Below are positions 21,874-28,391 of a stretch of 28,391 bases of DNA, one piece after another. The notes beneath the pieces were generated by a model. The model was given only the letters and a program-made list of their open reading frames with translations. It made no database searches and was not told the origin of the DNA. The stretch spans positions 1 through 28,391 of the forward strand of contig UQHW01000028.1 of NCBI GenBank assembly GCA_900540935.1, read 5' to 3'. Numbering within the stretch: the first letter of the stretch is position 1; the number at the start of each line of letters is the position of its first letter. This DNA is from an uncultured Collinsella sp. (GTDB lineage Bacteria; Actinomycetota; Coriobacteriia; Coriobacteriales; Coriobacteriaceae). The position numbers and the translations under genes were made by a program.

Positions 21874-22056
21874 ATGTACCAGCGTATCGTTATCTACACG
21901 CGCCTGTTCCGCGAGCGTTGGTCCAACAATTGCATCCTCTCTTCTCTTTGGGATGGCACCTGCACCGGTGACGCGGCCTGCAACCCTACCTTGGGCTGCG
22001 CCTTCGGTACAGATGCCATCCTTTTTGCTGTAGGGGAAGCGTGCCATGGCAGGTAA
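21874..22056 (+). CDS. Possible 60-residue leader peptide
   Basis: An open frame that starts at ATG 21874 with GGAG five bases upstream and ends 11 bases inside the second antiporter gene. The peptide begins MYQRIVIYTRLFRERW and has six cysteines and no recognisable family. The overlap with the next gene would couple their translation. It lies directly after the 18-bp stem-loop. Third-position G+C looks intermediate, so it may be real or chance. Confidence 0.25.
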   Translation: MYQRIVIYTRLFRERWSNNCILSSLWDGTCTGDAACNPTLGCAFGTDAILFAVGEACHGR

Positions 22057-23455
22057 AAAGTTCTCCCTGTTCGAGGTCATCCTCTCGGTTATCTGCGTTG
22101 TCTTTACCATCGAGGCGGCTGCTCCGGCATCTGCCATGGGTAACGTGCAGTTCTTCTGGTGGATCTTCCTTATCATTACGTTTTTGCTTCCCTATGGCCT
22201 GGTGGTGGCCGAGCTCGGTACGGCGTTCGATTCCGAGGGCGGCCTGTACGACTGGGTTCGCCTGGGCTTGGGAGACCGTTGGTGTGCACGCTGCTCCTGG
22301 TGCTATTGGGTCAACTTTCCACTGTGGGTGGCAAGTATCGCCTGCATGTTCCCCAGTGTCATCAATGCGGTATGGGGCATCGAATTTTCGCTTGGGGTCC
22401 GAATTGCCATCGAGCTTGCCTTTGTGTGGGGCGTCACGGTCATGGCAATGCAGCCGGTGGCCGAGGCCGATTGGGTCATGGATGGCGGCGCCGTCATCAA
22501 GGTGCTCATTACCGCCGTGGTGGGAATCATCGGCATCTGGTTTGCCTGCAACAACGGCTTTGCCAACGATATGTCGTTTAAGACATTTGTCCCCGATCTG
22601 GGAGACACTAACTCACTGACGTATCTTTCAATCATCCTATTCAACTTTATGGGCTTTGAGGTGGTCGCGACCTTTGCCAGCACGATGAAGAACCCATCGC
22701 GCGATATCCCCAAGGCGGTTATCGCCGGTGGCGTTGCCATCGCGGCGATCTACATTATCTGTGGCATCGGTATTGGAGCCGCGGTTCCCACCGAGCAGCT
22801 TTCACTCGATTCGGGCATTGTGGACGCGGTTGCCGCCATGGTGGGGCGCGCTCACCCGCTGACGATGGTCGTGGGCGTGGCCTTTCTGGTAACGCTGTTT
22901 GCCAACATGATCTGTTGGAGCTTTGGCGTCAACAACGTGGCGAGCTATGCCGCGCGCCATGGCAACATGCCGCGTCCCTTTGCGCTGGTGTCCAAGAAGA
23001 CCGGCATGCCCAACGGCTCGGCACTCATTAACGGTTGTTTTGCCAGCTTGGTGCTGCTACTTCAGATTCCGCTGGGTGAAGGTTCCGACGTCTTTTGGGT
23101 CTTCTTCTCGATGAACGTCGTCTTTCTGCTCATGAGCTATATCCCGATGTTCCCGGCGTTTTGGCACCTGCGTAAATACGACGACCGCCCGCGTGTGTTT
23201 CGCGCGCCCTTCGAGGGCAAGGTGCTTGCGGTAGCGCTTGCGGTGCCGGTGGTAGAACTCGTGCTTTCGATTGTTGCGACAATCGTGCCGCTTAACAGCT
23301 CGCCCGCCGAGATGTCAAAGTTGCCGATCCTCATGGGTGTGGTGATCGGCGTGTTGCTGGGCGAGGTTTCGCGCCTCATATCGCGCCGCGGCCGCAGCAT
23401 CGACAATCCCGGCGTTGGCGCAAGGGGGACAGGTCGCTTTGCACCAAAACAGTAG
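22046..23455 (+). CDS. Second APC-family antiporter (AguD paralogue)
   Basis: A 469-residue transporter that follows the aguD product almost segment for segment: FFWWIFLIITFLLPYGLVVAELGT, GGLYDWVRLGLGDRW, FNFMGFEVVAT, ANMICWSFGVNNVASYAARHGNMP. About twelve helices are expected. The ATG at 22046 has AGGGGAAG upstream. Codon use is less strongly biased than in aguD, so this copy is probably expressed at a lower level. The last 14 codons (ARGTGRFAPKQ) run through a GGGGACAG repeat-like hairpin, so the C-terminus looks altered by a repeat insertion. The substrate is probably a polyamine or guanidino compound, but the second copy may have a different specificity from the first. Confidence 0.85.
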   Translation: MAGKKFSLFEVILSVICVVFTIEAAAPASAMGNVQFFWWIFLIITFLLPYGLVVAELGTAFDSEGGLYDWVRLGLGDRWCARCSWCYWVNFPLWVASIACMFPSVINAVWGIEFSLGVRIAIELAFVWGVTVMAMQPVAEADWVMDGGAVIKVLITAVVGIIGIWFACNNGFANDMSFKTFVPDLGDTNSLTYLSIILFNFMGFEVVATFASTMKNPSRDIPKAVIAGGVAIAAIYIICGIGIGAAVPTEQLSLDSGIVDAVAAMVGRAHPLTMVVGVAFLVTLFANMICWSFGVNNVASYAARHGNMPRPFALVSKKTGMPNGSALINGCFASLVLLLQIPLGEGSDVFWVFFSMNVVFLLMSYIPMFPAFWHLRKYDDRPRVFRAPFEGKVLAVALAVPVVELVLSIVATIVPLNSSPAEMSKLPILMGVVIGVLLGEVSRLISRRGRSIDNPGVGARGTGRFAPKQ

Positions 23456-23490
23456 CGCCGCGAGTTGTGCGGTGCTAGATGCATCTTGGA

Positions 23491-23682
23491 TTACTGCTCA
23501 CGCTGCTCGGGATCAGATGCGAGCTTGGGTGCAAAGTAGGGGACGTGGCCCAGGTAGGGGCAGCTGTCCGAACGCGCCTCAACGGCGCAGGGGACATTGT
23601 CGTAGGTCATGGAAGAACCGAGTCGGGTGATGGCCTTGGCGGCGGGCGCGACGAGCATCTTGAGCGGAGCGATCGGTGTCAT
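23491..23682 (-). CDS. Hypothetical small protein, 63 residues
   Basis: A short frame opposite to its neighbours with a good ribosome site (GAAAGGAGATGCC before the ATG at 23682). The product starts MTPIAPLKMLVAPAAKAITRL and ends in a polar part with two cysteines (VPCAVEARSDSCPYLGHVPYF). I recognise no family; no signal peptide or membrane helix is clear. It is chosen over the longer frame starting at 23697 because AAAGGAG falls inside that version. It diverges from the second LuxR-type regulator. Confidence 0.5.
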   Translation of the reverse strand: MTPIAPLKMLVAPAAKAITRLGSSMTYDNVPCAVEARSDSCPYLGHVPYFAPKLASDPEQREQ

Positions 23683-23713
23683 GGCATCTCCTTTCATCGG
23701 TGAGACACAGCTT

Positions 23714-23740
23714 GTTTATCTAAACGATACAGTACGTTTA
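23714..23740. promoter_or_regulatory. Operator-like inverted repeats between the small gene and the second LuxR-type gene
   Basis: GTTTATCTAAAC (23714-23725) is a perfect 5-2-5 palindrome. TAAACG (23721-23726) and CGTTTA (23735-23740) form an overlapping pair around ATACAGTA. The form resembles sites of TetR-type repressors, but no such gene lies in the window. A GATACAG sequence is also present in the aguR-aguB region at 17049. Confidence 0.4.
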
Positions 23741-23810
23741 ATCGGTGAGTCTAATCTTGCGGCAAAGAATCTGTCAACATCCTCACAGCATCTAGACAGG
23801 GGAGGCGGGC

Positions 23811-24803
23811 ATGAGTTTCGCGTTCTATATCTACACCACGATTATCATGGGTGTGGCTCTGGTGACCAGTGCCGTGGCATTGGTGGTTTGGCTCATGACG
23901 CGCCGTCGCGACAGCCTCGTGGCCGCGGCGGGTTTTTTGCTCTATATGCTCGATATGTCGGTCATCTTTTTTGACGAGTACAATCGGCTCAAATACGACT
24001 ACGCCGTTACCTTTAGCGAGCCGCTGCAGCACCCCTTGCTGCGCTGCGTGCTTGGTATTGCCATCTATGCCTGCGTGGTGCTATGGATGTTTGCGCGCTT
24101 GCGCAAAAGACCGACGTCGCGCATGCTCGGACTCGCTATCGTGCCGTTTTCAATCTTGCAATTGCTGCTGGTGCCTCGCAGCGGCGCTGCCGGAGAGGTG
24201 CAGCAGTATCTCTTTTGGCTCACGCGTGACCTGGGTAATGTAGGATGTCTTGCCTATGCCGCCTGGCATTACCGGTACAGAGCAACGCGTGTTGAGAAAC
24301 TCGACCTCGACCGCTCAAAGCTCTTTTGGAAGGTGGCCTTCGTTCTTGTGTTTTGCGTGATCGCCGAGGACACCTACATGATCTTGTTCTGCCGCCCCGA
24401 CTCCCAAAACCCCGTCATCGGCCTCTTTTTGTGGTATCTGTCCGAGCGCAATATCTCCGAAAACGTGCTGCTCGTGGTATGCGCGGCTCAGCTTTTTTGC
24501 CAGTTTAGCCATATCCCGCGTGTGTATGCCCGTCATCCGCGTGCCGATGAGGACGTGGCAGCCGAGAGCGCAAGCTCTGAGGACGATCTCGCATCGCGTG
24601 TGGTGATTTATGCCGACGCCCATAAGCTGTCACGGCGCGAGCAGGAGGTGCTCACGCTGGTGCTGAAGGGCAACGACGCCCAAAACATCGCCAGCGAGTT
24701 GGTCATCAGCCCTGGCACGGTCAAGGCACACTTGCATCGCATCTACGTTAAAAGCGGCGTCTCCAACCGAGATGACCTTATAGATACCTTTTGGCGTTCC
24801 TAG
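23811..24803 (+). CDS. Second membrane-anchored LuxR-family regulator (AguR-like)
   Basis: A 330-residue paralogue of the regulator at 15984. It has about seven hydrophobic helices in the first 235 residues and a LuxR helix-turn-helix at about 268-330 (KLSRREQEVLTLVLKGNDAQNIASELVISPGTVKAHLHRIYVK). Shared marks are VIAEDTYMILF and WYLSERNISEN. A short acidic, serine-rich linker joins the two parts. The ATG at 23811 has GGGGAGG upstream. It is followed by the amidohydrolase and MATE genes, the likely targets, through TAAACCTGC sites in the gap between. The ligand is not known; agmatine or a related amine is a reasonable guess. Confidence 0.85.
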   Translation: MSFAFYIYTTIIMGVALVTSAVALVVWLMTRRRDSLVAAAGFLLYMLDMSVIFFDEYNRLKYDYAVTFSEPLQHPLLRCVLGIAIYACVVLWMFARLRKRPTSRMLGLAIVPFSILQLLLVPRSGAAGEVQQYLFWLTRDLGNVGCLAYAAWHYRYRATRVEKLDLDRSKLFWKVAFVLVFCVIAEDTYMILFCRPDSQNPVIGLFLWYLSERNISENVLLVVCAAQLFCQFSHIPRVYARHPRADEDVAAESASSEDDLASRVVIYADAHKLSRREQEVLTLVLKGNDAQNIASELVISPGTVKAHLHRIYVKSGVSNRDDLIDTFWRS

Positions 24804-24885
24804 CCTCATTCTTCCTCGCATGCGGGTCTTGCTGTGTGGGCGGCCACACCGTTGGGCGTAATGAAGCGGTAATAATCTCAGACAA

Positions 24886-24915
24886 TAAACCTGCAGGTAA
24901 AGCGTGTAAACCTGC
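24886..24915. promoter_or_regulatory. Paired TAAACCTGC sites upstream of the amidohydrolase gene
   Basis: TAAACCTGC occurs at 24886-24894 and at 24907-24915, 21 bp apart (two helical turns). The first copy extends to TAAACCTGCAGG, close to TAAACCCGCAGG (17121 to 17110, minus strand) in front of aguB. This is the likely binding site of one or both LuxR-type regulators. Confidence 0.5.
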
Positions 24916-24988
24916 TTAAACTGACCGTTTGCGGTCCCTGGCCTTGGCACGGGTTTGCCCCTGTGTATCAATGGGTGTAGCGCGAAGC

Positions 24989-25088
24989 CGCGGACGTGGG
25001 ACAGACGTCCGAGCACGGCTTGTAGGCACGCGCCGATGCGGGAGCGCTACGCTCCCAACCGAGTGCCCACGCGGGCGGTGCGTCCGCG
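24989..25088 (+). promoter_or_regulatory. Leader with two alternative pairings before the amidohydrolase gene
   Basis: CGGACGT (24991-24997) pairs with ACGTCCG (25005-25011) around the loop GGGACAG. The overlapping CGCGGACG (24989-24996) can pair instead with CGTCCGCG (25081-25088), close to the ribosome site at 25105-25112. Between them GGGAGCG (25040-25046) and CGCTCCC (25050-25056) form a tight hairpin with a 3-base loop. The two pairings exclude each other, a layout seen in regulatory leaders. The rest of the 315-base gap (24804-24985) holds only the TAAACC sites. Confidence 0.45.
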
Positions 25089-25118
25089 TTACAACCAAAG
25101 ATGCCTGAGGAGGCTCGC

Positions 25119-26747
25119 ATGGACAAGGCTGATGTAGTTATCAAGAGCGACGCCGTCTTTACCGGCGATGGGCTCGAGCCGTTTAAGGGCGGCGTTGCCG
25201 TGCGGGGCGATAAAATCGTTGCCTGCGGTGACGATGCTCACCTGGCACCGTTTATCGGTCCCGATACCGAGGTGCGCGACTTTGGCGACCAGCTCGTCAT
25301 GCCCGGCCTGATCGACTCGCACACGCATTTTGCCCAGGGCGCGTTTATGACCGACCCCGATTTTGCCGTCAACCTCATCGACTGCACCAGTTTTGAGATG
25401 GCGATGGAACGTGTCGTGGCGTTTGCGGCCGACCATCCCGATAACGAGTGGATTCTGGGCTGCCAGATTATCCAGTTCCAGTGGGATGTCCCCGAGATGC
25501 CCACGGCCGCGATGATCGATGAGTACATCTCCGACCGCCCGGTATTTCTGCAGCAGGTTGACTTGCATACCTTTAGTGCCAATACCTGCGCCATCAACAA
25601 GGTGGGAGTAACTTCGCAGACGCCCGATCCCGCAGGCGGCAAGATCCTTAAGGATGCCGACGGCAATCTGACGGGCGTGTTTTCCAACAACGCCGGCGCC
25701 TTCTTTATGGACGAGGTCTACGACCCAGCGCCCGAGGTTGTTGACGCGTCGTTTGCAAAAACCGCCCGGCGCGCCAATGCCCTGGGAATCACTACGGTCG
25801 GCATGGTCAATCCTACGTTTGTGAGCATGGAAAACCCGTATGCGGTGTTGGCAGGTCTTAATGCCAAGGGCGACTTGCCGCTGCGCGTGTTCCTGTACAC
25901 CGACCTGTTCGAAAACGAGTCCTTGACGCTCGAGCAGATCAAGGAGAAATACGCCTTCCCGGGTACGCAGGTGGAGTGGCACGGCTTTAAGCAGTTCCAT
26001 GATGGTGTGTGCTCCGACCATACCGCCTGGATGCTTGAACCCTATAGCAACGCACCCGACACCTGTGGTGAGCCCGCGGAGGAGCCGGAGCGCATCCGTG
26101 CTGCCATCCTGAGGGCGCAGGAATGGGGCGTTGACACGCGCATCCATGCAATCGGCGATCGCTCGGTGCGTTTTGTGCTCGATTGCTTTGAGGAGGGCGA
26201 GCGCTTGCATGGCAAGCGGGATTGTCGCCACTCCATGGAGCACAACGAGACGGTTCAACCCGAGGATATGCCGCGTTATGCCGAGCTCGGCGTCTGCCCC
26301 GGCATGCAGCCGTGGCACATGCTGCTCGATATGGCTGACCTTGCCAAGGACGAAGCCGTGGGTTCCGAGCGTGCCGCGCTTTCGTGGCCCCTGCATAGCC
26401 TGCTTGCCAGCGGAGCCGTGGTGCACCTGGGCAGTGACTTCCCCGTTGTGGGCTTGGAGCCCATGGAGGAGGTGTACGGCGCGGTCTTCCGCATGCTCGA
26501 GGACGGTTCCAACCCTGAGGGCTGGTTCCCCCAGGAGCGCATTACCATGGCCGAGGCTCTGCGCGCCTACACCTATGGCAGCGCCTACGCCATGCATGCC
26601 GAGGACCGCATCGGCACGCTCGCGTGCGGCAAACAGGCAGATATCTGCGTGCTCGACCGCAATCTCTTTGATTGCGAGCCGGCCGAGGTGCTCGAGGCTA
26701 CCGCAGCCCTCACGATGATCGCCGGCAAGGTGGTCTTTGAGGCATAG
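25119..26747 (+). CDS. Metal-dependent amidohydrolase (YtcJ/amidohydrolase-3 family)
   Basis: A 542-residue TIM-barrel hydrolase acting on C-N bonds. The metal motif HTH is at 68-70 in MPGLIDSHTHF. Further family marks are QVDLHTFSANTCAINKVG, WHGFKQFHDGVCSDHTAWMLEPY, TRIHAIGDRSVRFVLD, CRHSMEHNETV and HLGSDFPVVGLEPMEEVYGAVFR, followed by a C-terminal segment returning to the small beta domain (GKQADICVLDRNLF). The ATG at 25119 was chosen over 25101 because GAGGAGG lies five bases before it. No signal peptide is seen, so it is cytoplasmic. Known family members include N-substituted formamide deformylase, but most have no assigned substrate. Its place in the agmatine island suggests an amine-, guanidine- or ureido-derived substrate. 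Confidence 0.88.
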   Translation: MDKADVVIKSDAVFTGDGLEPFKGGVAVRGDKIVACGDDAHLAPFIGPDTEVRDFGDQLVMPGLIDSHTHFAQGAFMTDPDFAVNLIDCTSFEMAMERVVAFAADHPDNEWILGCQIIQFQWDVPEMPTAAMIDEYISDRPVFLQQVDLHTFSANTCAINKVGVTSQTPDPAGGKILKDADGNLTGVFSNNAGAFFMDEVYDPAPEVVDASFAKTARRANALGITTVGMVNPTFVSMENPYAVLAGLNAKGDLPLRVFLYTDLFENESLTLEQIKEKYAFPGTQVEWHGFKQFHDGVCSDHTAWMLEPYSNAPDTCGEPAEEPERIRAAILRAQEWGVDTRIHAIGDRSVRFVLDCFEEGERLHGKRDCRHSMEHNETVQPEDMPRYAELGVCPGMQPWHMLLDMADLAKDEAVGSERAALSWPLHSLLASGAVVHLGSDFPVVGLEPMEEVYGAVFRMLEDGSNPEGWFPQERITMAEALRAYTYGSAYAMHAEDRIGTLACGKQADICVLDRNLFDCEPAEVLEATAALTMIAGKVVFEA

Positions 26748-26834
26748 CGCCATCGTTTGATTGGGCGGCTTGGTGCCAGTTGTCAGCCGCCTGACATTCA
26801 TTCAGCACTACTCTCTCAAGGAAAGGGGAGAACA

Positions 26835-28211
26835 ATGGCAGAAGAAGTAACCGCTGCCGTGGAGGAGGAGCGCGAGCTCGCCTCCCAACCGATTCCCGGT
26901 CTGGTGCGTAAGTACACCATCGTCACCGGCCAGGGCATGCTCGCCCAGATCATCATGGTGGTCCTTGAGGGCCTCGTGATGGGTTGGGGCCTAGGTGCCC
27001 ACGGCCTGGCATGTGTCTCGATCATTATGTCGGTCGAGTACATCAACCTGGCCTTTGGCAACCTGTTTGGCACCGGCGTGCCCGCCGTGGTGGGCAACCT
27101 TTTGGGTGCCGGCGACATCAAGGGCGCAAGCAAGGCTTTTAGCCAGGGCTTTTGGCTCACCACGATCGTGAGTGTGCTGCTTGCTGTGGTGATGGCAGTG
27201 TTTACCGAGCCCATCTGCACATTCTTTGGCGCCACGCCCGACATCATGGCCGATACCGTTGCCGGCGTGCGCACCTTCGCCGTGCTGCTGCCGCTCACGG
27301 TCATTGGCCAGATGATCACCGCTGTGATGCGTGTGGACGAGAAGGTTCAGATCCAGGCCAACCTCATGACCGTTTCGGCCATCGTCGCCATCTGTTGGCT
27401 CGCGCTTTCCACGTTTGTGCTCAAGTTTGGCGTTATGGGCGCCGGCGTGTACTACGGGCTTTCCATCGGTATCTGGGCCATCGGTATCTTCTGGTTCATC
27501 GGGGGCAAAAAGTCCCAGCTCCAGATTAGCCTGGCCGACCTTAAGCTCGACCTCGCCATCTGCGGCCAGATCTTCAAGATCGGCTTCCCGTTCTTCCTGG
27601 TCCAGGGTGCGACCTTTATCTTTAATACCGTTGCCAACTCGCTTTTGGGTTCGCTCGGCGGCGACATGGGCTCGCTCTACATCGCAGCCTTTGGCGTGAT
27701 CAACGGCTACATCCTCTACATTACCATGATGGTTGCCCAGTGCTTCTCCTACGGTCTGCAGCCCATCGCTGCCTTCAACGCCGGCGCAAAGGCTTGGGCA
27801 CGCCTTAAGGAGACGCTCTCCTGCACGCTTAAGTACCAGGTTGTGACGCTGGCGCTGGTCACCGTCGCGCTCTGGCTTGCCGCCACCCCGGTGTGCGCCT
27901 TCTTTGCCGGCAGCGATCCTGCGCTCGTTGAGGTTGCCGCCAACGCCACGCGTACTGTCATCCTGGCTGTTGCCCTGGGCTATCTTGCCATGACCATGTC
28001 GATGTATTTCCAGGCGGTCGAGAAGGTGGGTGTCGCCACGTTTACGGGCCTGCTTCGCTATGTGATCTGCTCGGTGCCGCTTATGTACCTCCTCGGCAAC
28101 ATGATGGGTGTCGAGGGCGTGTGGATCGCCCTGGTGGTGGCCGATGCCATTACTGGCATCATCTCCATTGCGCTCGCCGCGCACGAGTCCAAGCGCCTTG
28201 CCACGCTCTAG
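26835..28211 (+). CDS. MATE-family efflux transporter
   Basis: A 458-residue multidrug and toxic compound extrusion protein with about twelve membrane helices. MATE marks are VLEGLVMGWGLGAHGLA near the N-terminus, GNLFGTGVPAVVGNLLGAGD and SLGGDMGSLYIAAFGVINGY; the central repeat start (KLDLAICGQIFKIGFPFFLVQG) shows the two-bundle layout. The ATG at 26835 has GGGGAG five bases upstream; an upstream in-frame ATG at 26757 is less likely. It lies 87 bases after the amidohydrolase gene and is probably co-transcribed. It may export the product of the hydrolase or a toxic amine; the substrate is unknown. Confidence 0.9.
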   Translation: MAEEVTAAVEEERELASQPIPGLVRKYTIVTGQGMLAQIIMVVLEGLVMGWGLGAHGLACVSIIMSVEYINLAFGNLFGTGVPAVVGNLLGAGDIKGASKAFSQGFWLTTIVSVLLAVVMAVFTEPICTFFGATPDIMADTVAGVRTFAVLLPLTVIGQMITAVMRVDEKVQIQANLMTVSAIVAICWLALSTFVLKFGVMGAGVYYGLSIGIWAIGIFWFIGGKKSQLQISLADLKLDLAICGQIFKIGFPFFLVQGATFIFNTVANSLLGSLGGDMGSLYIAAFGVINGYILYITMMVAQCFSYGLQPIAAFNAGAKAWARLKETLSCTLKYQVVTLALVTVALWLAATPVCAFFAGSDPALVEVAANATRTVILAVALGYLAMTMSMYFQAVEKVGVATFTGLLRYVICSVPLMYLLGNMMGVEGVWIALVVADAITGIISIALAAHESKRLATL

Positions 28212-28259
28212 GCTCGGACATGGCTGGCGTACGATAGTCGAACAAGTTAACTCGCCTGC

Positions 28260-28302
28260 AAGCCACCACAATGGGGACAGCCCCCATTGTGGTGGCTTTT
28301 GA
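28260..28302 (+). terminator. Rho-independent terminator with GGGGACAG in the apex
   Basis: AAGCCACCACAATGGGG (28260-28276) pairs perfectly with 28282-28298, 17 bp with a 5-base loop, followed by TT and a mixed T-rich stretch. It ends the amidohydrolase-MATE transcript. GGGGACAG spans 28273-28280 at the apex, and the outer stem CCACCACAA recurs in the terminator at 7326. Nothing further is recognisable from 28303 to the end. Confidence 0.8.
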
Positions 28303-28391
28303 TATTTAGGGTCTGAGATTTCGGCTCTATAAATAAGGCTCTGTTAGACCAGGATTGACATACATGTGTCCCCACGGTGCCATATCGTTGA

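Noticed and set aside
25089..26801. 570-codon open frame on the minus strand
   Set aside because: Antisense to the amidohydrolase gene, whose catalytic motifs are intact.

Overview
The window is about 28 kb of G+C-rich chromosomal DNA from what looks like a gut actinobacterium of the class Coriobacteriia, most likely Collinsella or a close relative. This is an inference from C/G-ending codons, clear Shine-Dalgarno sequences, two membrane-anchored LuxR-type regulators and the gene mix; I see no rRNA, tRNA, CRISPR array, prophage or intact insertion sequence.

Region 1 (1-1765) is a cassette-like unit. A DUF4143-type AAA ATPase gene on the minus strand is flanked by two near-identical 39-bp direct repeats and has three copies of a 33-bp-period repeat over its promoter. 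Region 2 (1724-6014) is galactose metabolism: galK and galT overlap on the minus strand, and a LacI-family regulator diverges from them across three copies of a candidate operator. Region 3 (6075-9541) holds an FprA-type flavodiiron protein behind an extended -10 promoter, a DeoR-type repressor and a divergent class II ketose-bisphosphate aldolase; a 151-bp palindromic element with perfect 37-bp ends follows. Region 4 (9591-15941) holds a HAD phosphatase and AraC regulator, a decayed-looking gap, a single protein joining a MutT-like Nudix domain to a Vsr mismatch endonuclease, and a BceAB-like ABC exporter.

Region 5 (15955-28298) is the agmatine/polyamine island. A membrane LuxR regulator resembling AguR diverges from putrescine carbamoyltransferase (aguB), an agmatine/putrescine-type antiporter (aguD) and agmatine deiminase (aguA). 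The cluster continues with a second antiporter, a second AguR-like regulator, a YtcJ-like amidohydrolase and a MATE transporter. In the first half agmatine would be imported in exchange for putrescine, deiminated to N-carbamoylputrescine, and split to putrescine and carbamoyl phosphate. The carbamate kinase (aguC) that normally converts carbamoyl phosphate to ATP is absent here. The second half looks like a duplicated transporter and regulator joined to a different hydrolase, with an unknown substrate. Motifs built on TAAACC occur upstream of both aguB and the amidohydrolase, which suggests shared control.

The intercistronic gaps in region 5 are long (132, 368, 546 and 315 bases) and densely palindromic, including alternative and pseudoknot-like pairings. 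Across the window, four hairpins carry GGGACAG in or next to the apical loop, which looks like a dispersed repeat family. The observations most worth following are the Nudix-Vsr fusion, the doubled agmatine-type island with its structured leaders, and the repeat-flanked ATPase cassette.
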